Assembly (NCBI GenBank): GCA_030323885.1
Contig: CM059193.1
Span: 75,585,040-75,649,039, forward strand
Length of the DNA stretch: 64,000 nt
Direction of reading: 5' to 3'
Origin: Branchipolynoe longqiensis
Lineage: Eukaryota > Annelida > Polychaeta > Phyllodocida > Polynoidae
Part shown: piece by piece, positions 33,317 through 44,212 of the stretch
Position numbering within the stretch: the first letter of the stretch is position 1
Layout of the letters: each line of letters opens with the position of its first letter
Made by a program: the position numbers and the translations under genes
Notes under the pieces: generated by a model
What the model was told of the DNA's origin: nothing
Seen by the model: the letters and a program-made list of their open reading frames with translations, nothing else
Database searches by the model: none

Positions 33317-33641
33317 CTATATGGCTCCGATCCCCGACTAATAGTAATAACGAGAAGATTCAACACCAATTATCGCATAGTATATGGCTGGCTTAACCCA
33401 ACAGTGCATTAGGATGGGAAATGTGCAAGGTAGGCAGGTTCCGGTGGAGGCTGGCCACTTGACTGCCTCGCGAAACTCTAACTGGCAGCCAAGAGTTTTG
33501 TTGCGGAAGGTGCAGATTGGGGTGGTGATGAGGCGGAAGTGTGTAACAAATCAATTGCAACCGCATCCCGATGGAATTAGGATGCCTGCTACTGATAGTC
33601 ACCATCATCATCATCATGCTGTCAGTCGGGATGCGACCAGA

Positions 33642-34205
33642 GAGCGTGTATATAAATGAGAGGGACAACTGTCATACTAGACCGTGTAACAGCTGCCGAC
33701 TGTGGCGCTCCAAGTGGTGGTTGTTGAACAGTTTACGTGTAGCAGCAAACTCAAGGCATTGTCAATGGTCTTGTGCAATCTTCATACAGAAAAAGTGAAA
33801 TATCTCTAAAACAACACCACATATAAACAAACTGTTTGGAACACATATAGAAAACATATTTACCGATAAGACTATATTAAATTCATATGGCTAGGGTTCT
33901 GTATTTCTATTAATTTTGAATAAAATACACGTTTTGCACTACAAGTGAAATATCTCTAAAACCACATGACCTAGACACAAACCGCTTGGAACACATATAG
34001 AAAACATGTTTACCAAAGGGATTATATTAAATTGATAAGGTTAGGCTTCTGCATTTCTATTAATTTTGAATAAAACTAATGTTTTGAACTGCACATACCG
34101 TCAAACTCAAAGGTTGTTCAACAATAACTGCCAGGAGCGCCACTGTAGCCTGTGTTACCGATTTTCGCGGGAGTTGTCCCTCTCATCTATATACAAGCTC
34201 TCTGA
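33642..34205. mobile_element. Inverted-repeat element with two 204-bp-family core units
   Basis: The left arm (33642-33735: AGAGAGCGTGTATATAAATG, AGAGGGACAACT, ACTGTGGCGCTCC) is matched in inverted orientation by the right arm (34115-34205). The core is two diverged units of the satellite at 9625-10440. The arms are unrelated to the terminal repeats of the 9047-10602 element. Confidence 0.7.
33753..34110. repeat. 204-bp satellite family, two diverged units
   Basis: TTGTGCAATCTTCATACAG, AAATATCTCTAAAAC, GGCTAGGGTTCTGTATTTC and ATTAATTTTGAATAAAATAC recur as in the 9.6-kb array. The second unit is shortened at its start (33942). Confidence 0.85.
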
Positions 34206-34445
34206 TACGACACAGACTGCTTTCATTACTTGACTGCCGCTCTCCATTTAGCTCTCTGCTGTGAGAGTTGCATCCATGAGTCGGTCTTAATGTCCATTTC
34301 ATGAAAGCTGCCTGCAAAAGCGTTGAAGTGCTGCTGGCTTTTGCAAGTTACCAGCGGCACTCTCCCGGGGAGCAAAAAGAGGTTTCATTAGGCTTTACTG
34401 ATAGTAGCACTATGGATAAATACTGTTATTCTGTCACATAACATA
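34206..34445 (+). repeat. Inverted partner of 31080-31250
   Basis: It shares CTGCTTTCATTACTTGACTG, ATTTCATGAAAGCTGCCTGC and a hairpin with arms AGTGCTGCTGG / CCAGCGGCACT (about 34328-34362). The frame equivalent to the open one at 31 kb contains two stop codons. Confidence 0.6.
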
Positions 34446-34481
34446 GGCCTATGATCTTCTGTGACATTTACATATGAAGAT

Positions 34482-34715
34482 TTCAGGCGCAAAACCCCGT
34501 AAATGGCAATCCAAAAATTGAAATAAACATTGGAATCAAACCTTTAACAAGTTTATTCTTTTACATTCATACTTTTTTCTTCATTGCTCCATAATCATGT
34601 CAAGATAAGAAAAGTAGAATCAGTTAGAATTTACATTACTTTCAGATAACAATCTGTTATTTAAACTGCATTTTTGGATTGGCGTTTACGGGGTTTTGCA
34701 CCGGAATTCTTCCAT
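34482..34715. mobile_element. MITE-E, complete
   Basis: The left end TGAAGATTTCAGGCGCAAAA and the right end (other strand GAAGAATTCCGGTGCAAAAC) are inverted repeats. The interior TCAAACCTTTAACAAGTTTA is as in 13827-14074. Confidence 0.8.
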
Positions 34716-34925
34716 ATAATATATCAACCCAGTTGCTGTAACATTTCTCAGAGCAGATATAACTTGTCTATCTAAATAAGATGCACATAATAAGAGTGGA
34801 CCACATTAATGAGGCATAGTTCATGTTAGTAATTTGTGATGGGGTGGAAGGGTTAGGGCCTTAAGCCAAAGTCTACGACACTGACACGCCACATTTCGAT
34901 TTAATAAGAAACCAACTACTTGCTG
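34716..34925. other. No recognised feature
   Basis: Unique sequence. Confidence 0.4.
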
Positions 34926-35262
34926 CCCTGACCAGACGGGATGACCGAATGAGTTAGAGAGTCCATCTTCCCTGTTGGTAGACTATGGGATCGTCGGATT
35001 CGAAACCTGGTCAAGTCAAACCAATGACGTAAAAATGTATATGTGTCACTTCCTAGCCAGGTGCTCGGCATTATTAGGATAGGACAAAGATTGGTTGGTT
35101 TGGTGTCAGGATAATGTGACTGAGTGGGATATCAGGTCATGGTGCAGGTGGGCTGGTCTCCCAGTAGGGCAGCACTATAAAGTCGTCATGAGTGCGCACT
35201 GTCACAAATTGGTACCGATCCTTATATGATGTTACTAAGTCATAAACCAACAACAAACAAAC
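34926..35262 (+). mobile_element. SINE-A with second-type head
   Basis: GACGGGATGACCGAATGAGT is followed by GATCGTCGGATTCGAAACC. The body is complete, but the tail is shortened (GATGTTACTAAGTCATAAAC). Confidence 0.8.
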
Positions 35263-35840
35263 AAAAATGCTTGCTGTCCCCTACCGTCAAACCTGGACAC
35301 TAGCAGCCCTGACAGCACATGACCCTTCACCCTAGATTGGTGTTTCAAACTAAATTAAATACTTATGCCACCACCTCGTGGCTCTGTCAACACTGATGTC
35401 ACAGCGAGCATAGCAAGCTCTAGAAGCGCTCACTTGCCAACCGGATACAAACCTGACAACACCCCCACCACCAATTTGCCGCTGCCCACCCCTCACCTAC
35501 CCCTCAACTAACAGACAGGCTACTCGAGCAGTAGGTTTGAGAGTTGCAAGTTTCATTGACCTTTGATGACAATTATGATTTAACTATTGTTCCTTGACCT
35601 TACATTATTTGACTAATAAATGCAAATTATACCACAGTTCAAATAACCTATTCTATGTGTGATCATTCATTAAAATACATAGAATACATGGATTATCCCT
35701 GTAAGGAATATGTTGTAAAATCAGGTGACCCACAACTTTATAGAATGCAAAGGATATACACAGAGAACCTTTAACTGCGAGTAAGAGAAGTGATAAGACT
35801 TCTTTGACATGATGCATTACAATGCAGTCTTCCCTTGTGG
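35263..35840. other. No recognised feature
   Basis: Unique sequence, no domain-bearing frame. Confidence 0.5.
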
Positions 35841-35844
35841 TTGG

Positions 35845-36110
35845 TTGGGATTTGGAATCCTGGCCAAATCAAACCAATAACTTAAACAATTAATACTTCT
35901 CACTGTCTACCCTGGCGCTTGGCATAACCAGGATAAGGAAAATATCGGTTAGCTTAGCATCAGGATAATGCGTCCCAGTGGGAAATCGGGACATGATGTC
36001 ACTGGCATGATCTCCCAGTGGGGTAGCACTATGAAGTCGCCATGAGCGTGCACTATCACATGTCAATACCCTCACGATATTACCTTAGATTCCACAAGGA
36101 TGTAAATATT
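35845..36110 (+). mobile_element. SINE-A, head mostly lost
   Basis: From GGAATCCTGGCCAAATCAAA through GTGGGGTAGCACTATGAAG to CCTTAGATTCCACAAGGATG. Several deletions. Confidence 0.7.
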
Positions 36111-36825
36111 ACTGACGGAAATGAGTAACACACAAATCTATGAGAGAAGTGTACTGGCCATGGCAGCACATGCCTGAAATAAACAAAGTACAAAACTATG
36201 GACAATCTGTAACCTTGACCACTATAAAATATTCCTAAAGAAAACTACTACTTCCTGACACATCAAAATCACACCTGCCCCTGAGCTCAGTCGCGGCTTG
36301 CTGTGTACTGGCACAAAAAGCAAAAGACAGGCCAGAGAAAATGGTAGGTATTAAAAATAGGCCAATTAGCCCTCCTAAGTACAATGGAAATCAGGAAGGA
36401 TATCACCACATGGCGCAGTCCACATGGGTATGTGTAATGGCACAAACCAACACAGAAATGGACAGGCCACGCTCATGCATCTGATCCACCCTGAAATACA
36501 AAATGGCTAAGCAAACAACTCAACCATCCCACCTGGTCAGCGTCCTAAACGGTCTGAGTGTGTTCTGGCACACTGGTGCCCTATCTAAGGACAGGACTTG
36601 GGTGAAAGGATGCTGTAGCAAATCAAAATGGGACGGGATCCTCTCCGGCAAGCCTGCATGACACACAAGTAGGTTTACATAGTAGGCTAAGGTATCGTAC
36701 TCAGACTCGACAAAACTCTGGAAAAATATTTTAAAAACTAACATAGGCTATTATGTTATATCTACCCAAAATCGCAAAAGGCTGGCCTGAGCAGAAACAG
36801 GTAAACACTCCTGGGTGAGGGACCT
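36111..36825. other. No recognised gene
   Basis: Unique sequence. The stretch TTTTAAAAACTAACATAGGC at about 36729 is shared with the LINE-J 3' UTR and may be a small LINE-J piece. Confidence 0.4.
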
Positions 36826-36972
36826 GGGCCGATATGCATGACGCGGTGTTAGCGAGCCAAAACTGGTTTTGGCGGGGATTTCTAGGTTAGCGGCGAAAAC
36901 TCAGTACGAAAGGAGCAGTGTTAGCAAAAACACACTGAGTGTAAGCTAACACCGCGTCATGCATACGGGCCC
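36826..36972. mobile_element. Harbinger-like MITE, about 147 bp
   Basis: The left end GGGCCGATATGCATGACG and right end (other strand GGGCCCGTATGCATGACG) are inverted repeats of about 28 bp that continue CGGTGTTAGC. The GGGCC start matches the Harbinger-like element at 47752-48484. No coding sequence. Confidence 0.8.
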
Positions 36973-37226
36973 AGACCAAGACAGTACCACAGCTGTCCAG
37001 TGTTGAAAACAAGCACCCTCATGGGAGCTTATACGGTATGGGCAAAGTAAATACCTTGTCCATAACAAAACATTAAAAAAACAAAAACACTCCAAACAAA
37101 AGTGACTTTCTGCACCAGGCTTCTTAAGTGCCTGTTCTTTTTTGTTTTTTATTTTAGTGATGAATTTATTTACCCTGCTCATAACGGATAAGTGTGTTTA
37201 CACTTTTTTCACTGTTGGGGAGCACT
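36973..37226. other. No recognised feature
   Basis: Unique sequence with a short (A)n-rich part. Confidence 0.4.
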
Positions 37227-37632
37227 AATAGCCCTGTCACATTACGTCGCTTCTCGCCAATGCATGTGATTTTTGGGCGGAACATCGGGACACGCGTGTT
37301 AGGTGCGCGTTGGTATATGTTGATGGACGGTGACGGTCGGGGAGGATCGGTGGCGCGCGTCATGGCACGTCAAAAGTTTTGTGCTTGCACAAAACTTTCG
37401 ATGTGTGCCAACGTGTAGGTGCCAACGTTATGGGGACGTTAGGCGCACATCGAGATCCATTGGATGCGCTGGAATAACATTATATGAATGCTATGCGCAT
37501 GCTGTGCGTGCGTGACTGATGTTCCGGTGACGTCAAACTTGTTCTCACCACGCCGAAAAGTTTTACGTTTCTTGAATTTTGTGCACGTTGGCAGCGCACC
37601 AGCGAGAAGCATCATAATGTGACAGGGCCATT
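37227..37632. mobile_element. FB3 element, copy 1
   Basis: The left end AATAGCCCTGTCACATTACG and right end (other strand AATGGCCCTGTCACATTATG) are inverted repeats, continuing inward as GCTTCTCGC and GCGC motifs. The interior has degenerate ~10-11-bp G/T-rich units and a perfect central hairpin AAAGTTTTGTGC / GCACAAAACTTT (37373-37398). No transposase. Confidence 0.85.
37373..37398. other. Perfect 12-bp-arm hairpin at the centre of FB3
   Basis: Arms 37373-37384 and 37387-37398 with a 2-base gap. The same core (AAGTTTTG...CAAAACTT) is at the centre of the second FB3 (45417-45431 region) and of FB2 copy 1. Confidence 0.9.
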
Positions 37633-37940
37633 ATCCAGTTTTATTTAAATCTTTTGAAGTTTGTCTTAGTAATAATCTTTGTTTTCTTGCTTTCTATGTA
37701 TGGCTTGTAACTGTTTGTAGATTGGATACAGTCCAAAATCCAGTTTTTACTATACGTTGTGTTAGTCCATTTAAACATCATCTGTTTTTCAAGGTTACAT
37801 TTTTGTTTAATAGTTTCTTAAACACTGCTATGTTTTCTGCATTTTGTGTCGAGGGCAGCAGTTTATGCCAAAATATTGACACTCATGTTAGCTACACTGC
37901 GATCACATGCACTGCATTTTTATTTTACCATTGCTAGTAA
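37633..37940. other. No recognised feature, AT-rich
   Basis: It could be upstream LINE-J sequence that has decayed; no motif supports this. Confidence 0.35.
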
Positions 37941-38778
37941 CCACTCAAAAGTCTAATTTCATTGACAACCTGTTCAACTGCGAGAAAAGAACTACTAAAA
38001 AAACTGCAAACACTGCAGAACAGAGCCCTAAAAATCTGTCTAAGAGTAGACAAGCTGCACCCAACCTATGACATACACAAAAGAACCAAAGTGAAACTAC
38101 TAGAAAATAGGAGAATAATTCATTTGAAAACATTAGCATATAGCTATAGTCAAAACAGTAAACTTCTAACAAAACCACAAAGGGCTACTAGAGCAAATAA
38201 TGCACCACTACTAAAGCAGACCAGAAGCCGAATAAAAGCTCATGAGAGAAGCACGCTGGAAATGGCTGCCAAGTTGTGGAATGCCCAAACGGTAAAGGAA
38301 CGACAAATTCCTGACCTAAAAACTTACAAAAAATATCTGTGCAAAATAAGGCTAGGAAACCCCCAGTAAGCTGCACTGCAAAGGGGCATGTGATATGTCA
38401 TGGCCCACCAGCGGGATGCCCAATGGAAGGTAACCATGCCAAAAGTAGCCAGATAACACACCACACAGCTACGTACAAGCCTATGATATGTAAATAGGAG
38501 TAGGCTAGTCTAGTAATAAGAGTAGAAAAATAAAAACATATATACCAAGAAAATCCAAAAAAACTAACATAGGCTACTAACCATACCAACCAATTATCTA
38601 TCTGCTACTGAAATGCAGGCAATCAAATACCTTATCAGCAGCCACTGTGTGGTAAGATAACACCAACACTACAACTGGCCAGCATTGAAAACAAGCCTGG
38701 GTACCCGGGCTTATATGCTATGGACAGTATAAATACAGCCTCAATAAAAAAATAAAAATAAAATAAAATAAAATAAAC
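37941..38778 (+). mobile_element. LINE-J, 5'-truncated copy with full 3' UTR
   Basis: The ORF2 remnant is followed by a 3' UTR with GTAGGCTAGTCTAGTAATAAG, CTAACATAGGCTACTAACC, the tail palindrome (38693-38712) and ACAGTATAAATACAGCCTC, ending in (AAAAT)n. This copy links the three tail-only fragments (3200, 13366, 51322) to a reverse transcriptase. Confidence 0.85.
37962..38369 (+). pseudogene. LINE-J ORF2 fragment: C-terminal end of a non-LTR reverse transcriptase
   Basis: The 136-codon frame encodes the region downstream of the reverse-transcriptase catalytic core. Motifs are KLQTLQNRALKICL near residues 15-28, then a basic stretch with ENRRIIHLKTLAYSY, KAHERSTLEMAAKLWNAQ near residues 93-110, and a short tail ending KKYLCKIRLGNPQ. 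This pattern (LQNRALRI, then a KLWN motif near the end) is typical of Jockey/CR1-type LINEs. The catalytic FADD box, endonuclease and ORF1 are absent, so the copy is 5' truncated and inactive. It is followed in cis by the LINE-J 3' UTR. The apparent start codon is not a true start. Confidence 0.85.
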
Positions 38779-39045
38779 ATATCGGTTCAACTCCCACTGT
38801 CATTCCTGATCCAGGAACATATGCACTCTGTCCTTATTCGAAGCTGAGTGCAGTCTTCGTTTTTTATTATCCTCTTCTTTTTTGTCCCCGTCATTTTTGT
38901 GTTCAGTGCGAGGAGGTGACACAGCATTTCAAATCTGGTTATTTTTGTCTGTCACTTCTGCCTGCTTAGATGCTGCCTGCTTTGATGGGAATTGATTGCA
39001 GACCTAGATATGTTCTTGTGCTACTACGACAATGCGTGCTGGTAA
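38779..39045. other. No recognised feature
   Basis: Unique sequence. Confidence 0.4.
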
Positions 39046-39048
39046 GCA

Positions 39049-39200
39049 TATATATATATATATATATACCATACGTTGCACGTACAAATATGTATATATA
39101 TATACATATGTATATATGTATATATATGTATATATACATATGTCTATATACATATGTGTATATATGTACATATATATGTATATATATATATATATATATA
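39049..39200. repeat. (TA)n / (TATG)n microsatellite
   Basis: Alternating TA with regular CATATG and GTATAT interruptions. Open frames of I/Y residues are artefacts. Confidence 0.9.
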
Positions 39201-39208
39201 ATGTATCT

Positions 39209-39317
39209 ATACAGTAAAACCTCACTAAATCGACCGATCATGGGACCGATTTTTATGGTCCATTTAGGGGATGGTCGATCTGTCGAGGTGGTCGGTTAGA
39301 GAGGTTTGACTGTATAT
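39209..39317. mobile_element. Pogo/Tigger-like mini-MITE, about 105 bp
   Basis: TACAGTAAAACCTCACTAAA at the left and its inverted partner GTTAGAGAGGTTTGACTGTA at the right, flanked by TA. It is a shorter relative of 33134-33316. Confidence 0.8.
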
Positions 39318-39395
39318 ATACTAAACCGAAGTGAGGCAGATGTACAAGTATATATGGATATAATTATACATATATATATTTATGTATTACATATA

Positions 39396-39480
39396 AGTAG
39401 GTCTGACTCGACCAGGGTTCGAACCCACAACCCCACGATCTACCAACACGCTGTAACTGATTCGGCCATCCCGTCTGGAC
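39396..39480 (-). mobile_element. SINE-A head fragment, second type
   Basis: On the minus strand, GACGGGATGGCCGAATCAGT, GATCGTGGGGTTGTGGGTTC and GAACCCTGGTCGAGTCAGAC; the body is absent. Confidence 0.75.
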
Positions 39481-39590
39481 AACAGTCACTGGTGCTGTAC
39501 ATTATACAGCAGGAACCACTCGCTTAATTCTACAGGATCGGTGTTGTAACTAATACAGCACTGATCAAACTTAGATTATATAGCCTGTTA
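39481..39590. repeat. Double-hairpin repeat, copy 1
   Basis: About 105 bp shared with 49356-49455. Two stem-loops: 39493-39511 (TGCTGTACA / TATACAGCA) and 39536-39566 (GATCGGTGTTGTA / TACAGCACTGATC, loop ACTAA). Differences from the other copy mostly retain pairing if G-U is allowed. Confidence 0.75.
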
Positions 39591-40219
39591 ATTCCAACAG
39601 TAAGATGGTCGGAAGTGCAGTGCTCCAGCACTGACAAATATCATATTCAGATGAATAAATACTTTTCCAAAAAAATGAAAAATAACAAATTAGTTTCATT
39701 CAAACCTCATGACCCTTCTCAAATGTTTGAGCTATTATTAATAGCTCCATATACAATGCCATAGTTAATAGTTTCTGGAATTTCAATAGTTTGCTAAATT
39801 ATAGCCAATACTGACTTAAAAACATAGATATTGAAATCAACAGACAAATATGTACATGTATATATATTTATATATAAATACAAATATAGTATAATTCATA
39901 TATATATATATACATATATATGTGCTCTATAATCTATTATGGGAATAAAAACAAGGACACTATCACTTATCAGTTCTCTCTATATTAGTTATTACCTACT
40001 GTACTACTGTCATAGGACTTAGTTAGTACATACTGTACTCCTCCATAGAGTTTTAGTTCCTGCCTCCGCCACTAGGGTACCACCTGTGAGTGGCTCCTGG
40101 CCACCCGGATACCGGCTGTGTCTGGTCAGTCCCACTGCCAGACCCGGTCGGATGGTCAGAGTTGAAATTATATATTGACGCACAATTCATAGCAAGGTAT
40201 TATGCAGTATCATAGCAGT
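39591..40219. other. No recognised feature
   Basis: AT-rich unique sequence with short TA tracts near 39857-39920. Confidence 0.5.
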
Positions 40220-40277
<58 letters not shown>

Positions 40278-40287
40278 ATATACATCT

Positions 40288-40319
<32 letters not shown>

Positions 40320-40425
40320 ATATATATATATATATGTTTATGGTACTGCATAATACCTAGTCGTGGATATATATATGTATATATATATCGGGGATATATA
40401 TATGTATATATATATATATATCAAC
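40220..40425. repeat. (TA)n microsatellite complex
   Basis: Long TA tracts around duplicated short unique pieces (TATGGTACTGCATAATACC beside TATGATACTGGATAATGCC). Confidence 0.9.
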
Positions 40426-40920
40426 GACTATGATACTGGATAATGCCTTGATATGAATAGTGCATTAAGATTGTGAGATATTCACTAATAATATTGTCAA
40501 TTTATAATAGGTACCTTATTAGTTATAACCATTCTAAAATGCTATACAGTTAAGCCTTTCTATAATGTGTGGTATAAGGTATATTATGCAAATATTATTC
40601 TGGGGATGTTCTAGAAGGTATTGTTTGGTACTGGTGGAACTGCCTGGAATGCACCTGAGTCTGTGTTAATGGTGGTGCATTGGTCAGCTTGGGGGGTATA
40701 TAGCTGGGGGCAGAGGTGCCAGAGGCCAGTTGGTCACAGGAATTGGGTTACAATAGTTGGAAGAAGATACATACCATGGATGATACGCACCTACATTAAC
40801 AATTGAAGCTTGTAGACCGATTTAGCATCAAGAAATGCTACTTCGCTTACATCTCCTGGCAGCCTATTGACGTATCAAGATCAGCTTTAGCTACCATATA
40901 CCAGTGTAGTCATTGACTGA

Positions 40921-40952
<32 letters not shown>

Positions 40953-41330
40953 CAGAGCCCTACCAATGGACGTCAAATGTGACACCTCAATCAACCCATT
41001 AGCATAGAGTCAACATAAAGCATCTAAAGAGTACATACAATTCGACCTCCGTTAGATGATATATATATGCGCTATATTTAGAAAGTACACCGGGTGTGTA
41101 GTGTCCTGAATATTGTTACTGCTGGAGTTTATTCCTGCGTATGTGTACTCCTACTATGATAGTGACCAGATACCTTCCGATATCGTAAAGATTGTAAAGC
41201 TCATAAGACGATTTGATCAGACGTGGTGACTAAATCAGTAAGTGCATAGGCTTCGTATGTCGAAGATTATAGTTATGATGCGCGAAAAGGAAGAAGGCGA
41301 GGCGGAGGGAAAAGGAGGCGTTTATTGGTA
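40426..41330. other. No recognised gene
   Basis: Unique sequence with a small (TA)n tract at 40920-40952. The open frame 40621-40806 has no recognisable domain. Confidence 0.45.
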
Positions 41331-41448
41331 CGCCTCAGACAAACAGGTTATACAGCAAGGCAAAGTGAGGAGGCTCATGAGGAGCAAAGATATAATACAA
41401 GTAAAGAGAGGAAGGTAAAGGAAGGCTCAGAGGTAGCGGAAATATAAC

Positions 41449-42297
41449 CTATGGGTTAGAGTTCAAGGGAGGGGCGCCGAAGAGCCCTCCACCAGCAGTA
41501 GGAGAGATAGTAGGAGAGATAGTTGAGATAGTAGGAGAGAGAGTTGGGTGGGTGGGTGGAGGAAAACGTAGCAGCAGGGAGGATGGCAGGAGGGCGAGTG
41601 ACTGAGGGAGGCCGGCGGGCGGCCTTATAAGGGAGGAGGGGACGGCGAGGCGGGGGAGGTGTGAAAGCGGCGGGCCGGGGGAAGGGCGAGGGAGAAAGCT
41701 GAGAGGCGGGTGACAGGGGAGGGCGAGTGCTGCGCGACGGCGGCAGGCGGGGGGAGGTGCGAATGCTGCGCGACAGCGGCAGGCGGGGGGAGGGTCTCTT
41801 CCTCTCCACGCATCAAACGCAATGCGAGCATTACGACCAATCCCGGCGATTGTGTAAGCCTCCCCAGCAATGTGGGATGGAGCGTCCTGGACTAAACCGG
41901 CTTGGCTGGTTTCTAACATCACCATGTCACAAGCCTCTCTAGCAGTGTGGGCTGGAGTGACTGGGACCAAAGGGAGTTGACTTGCATTTAGCGTCACTAT
42001 GTCGCAAGCCTCCCTGGCACTGTGGGCTGGAGTGACTGGGATCAAAGGGGCTCGGCTCGCATTTAGTGTCACTATGTCGCAAGCCTCCCCGACAATATGG
42101 GTTGGAGTGTCTGGGATCAAAGGGGCTCGGCTTGGTTCTAGCATCACTATGTCACAAGCCTCTCTAACAATGTGGGCCGGAGCGACTGGGATCAAAGGGG
42201 CTCGGCTTGGTTCTAGCGTCACTATGACGCAAGCCTCTCTAACAATGTATGCTGGAGTGACTGGGATCAAAGGGGCTTGGCTTGGTTCTAGCGTCAC
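41449..42297 (-). other. 282-codon open frame across a 75-bp array, doubtful gene
   Basis: The N-terminal half is a 25-residue repeat (core LEPSRAPLIPV, then AHIVREACDIV) set by the 75-bp minisatellite. The C-terminal half is proline/serine-rich from GC-rich DNA, ending LFGAPPLNSNP. An AATAAA-type signal (minus strand) lies about 125 bp downstream near 41319. Against a gene: the opposite strand is also open over the array, there is no recognised domain and no conserved start context. A lineage-specific protein cannot be excluded. Confidence 0.2.
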
Positions 42298-42425
42298 TAT
42301 GTCGCAAACATCCCGGGCAATGTGGGCTGGAGCGACTGGAACCAGAGTGGTTCAGCTTGGTTCTAGCGTCACCAAGCCGCAAGCCTCCAGCAATTTGGGC
42401 TGGAGGGACTTGGTTCTAGTGCCCC
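41850..42425. repeat. 75-bp minisatellite, about 7.5 units
   Basis: Units begin ATGTCRCAAGCCTC at 41924, 41999, 42074, 42149, 42224, 42299 and, degenerate, 42374, with an earlier diverged one near 41849. Period 75 is exactly 25 codons and no unit has an indel until the last. Confidence 0.95.
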
Positions 42426-42904
42426 TCGAATATGTGCTGTCACTAGTCGTCAGCCATGTTGATACAATGTTTAGATGTTGCGAGGACTTAAACCCGAAAA
42501 ACCGAAGAAGGTATGAGTTAAGGCCTTCTCTGATACTTAGCATTAACATAGGTACAGAACAGGTTGGTTCACTGACTATGTATGATATAGGTTCTCCCTC
42601 CCCCCCCCCCCCCTCCGAGTCATTCTGCTATCACTCAATTTACCCTTTCTTCTACACAAGCAACTAATCATGCTATATATATTCTGTACCAGGCCAGACC
42701 AAATTGAGTATAGCAATTACTATAAGCTACTTCTCTACCCCGGCCCCCCCCACTACAAATATCACTCACCCATGTATAACAGCAGCTTACCCAGTAACCC
42801 GCCACCTTACCCCATAAGCCAAACTTACCGCTAATAGTGATAGCTAACCCACGAATGCATTTAACCTCCATCTTAATTTACTAATGTACCCTACCTAGGT
42901 ACCT
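42426..42904. other. No recognised feature
   Basis: Unique sequence. 42441-42500 resembles SINE-A tail only weakly (GATGTTGCGAGGACTTAAAC at about 42474). Confidence 0.4.
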
Positions 42905-42927
42905 GCAGGTATACCTACGTACAATGT

Positions 42928-42929
42928 AC

Positions 42930-42960
<31 letters not shown>

Positions 42961-43116
42961 TTTGAAAGTGAGCAGAGTGACAGTTGGCTCACGGCATAGG
43001 AGGTGGGGGAGGAGAGAATGCCTGCTCTGCAGTGAATAACATGGAAGTTAAGGTGGTTAGGGAGAAACATTAAGGGGCTGCCGTTATTTATATCCACATA
43101 ATAAATGATAGAGTAC

Positions 43117-43172
<56 letters not shown>
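42928..43172. repeat. Dispersed repeat flanked by (TA)n, copy 1
   Basis: Between TA tracts at 42930-42954 and 43118-43170 is a ~140-bp segment (TTTGAAAGTGAGCAGA, GTTGGCTCACGGCATAGG, GGGAGGAGAGAATGCC, GAAACATTAAG) that recurs at 60475-60605. Confidence 0.7.
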
Positions 43173-43884
43173 GGCTTGAAGACCATATCAGTGGCGCAGA
43201 AAAAAAATGTTCTGATGAATAAACAGTTTTACCTCAAAACAAATGTTTTAATATAAAAGGATATTTCACGTTATCACAATTGGATGGAAACCACTAAACA
43301 AAACCACCATGTATAATTAACATACACTTTGGTGCAAATCAGTACCTGCCTGCATATATCACCTCATATGTTGCTATTACACCATACCCCAAACAGTTAC
43401 TCCAATACATTCACAGACCCAACCCGTCAGCACCATTGTTCAGTACCCCTCCCCGCAGCACCCACACATATATACACTTCCCACATTCCAAAATCAATCA
43501 CGCCAATGCACTGCGACCAACGATAGCGCTTTTAGGACATGGCCGAGTGGGTGGGGAGGGGGTGGGCGGTGGTACCTGTCTCGAACCCTCGCCAATAGTT
43601 GGTAGTATGCCACTAAGCAGCCATACCCTGGAGCAGTGGAAAGATACATAGACAGCAGCACACAGCCCCCATCATTGTCTGATTCAGGTCCCTGAATGTG
43701 GCTCCAGTATGGAATTAGCATATGCAATGGCGCAATTCAGGACTCTTCCACTTGTTTACTTTGATAGTGCTCAGCAAATGCTTTCTGTGTCCGCTTAATG
43801 CCTCAGGTGCACTATTAGTGTAAGTGTTTACACCAGTGTGGTTCCTTTGAATTGCATACAATAAACATGGCTTCAGGGCCGAAT
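43173..43884. other. No recognised gene
   Basis: Unique sequence with no coding domain seen. Confidence 0.5.
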
Positions 43885-44212
43885 AGATGGTTGGAGTTTT
43901 ACATCCTGGAAACATCTAAGTTCATACCAGGACATGTACCGACTTGTGACAGTATGCACTCATGGCAACTTTATAGTGCTGGCCCATTGGGAAATCAGGC
44001 AGTGGGCACCATGGCCTGATATCCCACTCAGTCATATTATCCTGACTCTGAGCTAATCAGTCATTGCCCTATACTATTAATGCCGGGCGACAGACTAGGA
44101 AATGACAAGTATCAATTTTATAAGTTGGTGGTTTGAGTCGACTGGGAAGCGAATTCCCGATGTCCTGTATGTAATGCCCACGCTCTATCGATTCGGCCAC
44201 TGGGCCCGGTGG
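43885..44212 (-). mobile_element. SINE-A with first-type head
   Basis: The minus-strand head GGCCCAGTGGCCGAATCGAT AGAGC is in place. The body and tail are complete to CCAGGATGTAAAACTCCAAC. Confidence 0.85.

Larger units (their letters stand above)
32590..33440. repeat. About 110-bp tandem array interrupted by two insertions
   Basis: Units with ATGGCTGCCTTACCCCGATA, TGCATTAGGCTGGG, GCATATATGTGCTTC and GGATCCCCGA recur near 32600, 32655, 33078 and 33320-33420. A SINE-A (32752-33078) and a pogo-like MITE (33134-33316) sit inside it. The stretch 32326-32590 holds nothing recognised. Confidence 0.65.
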
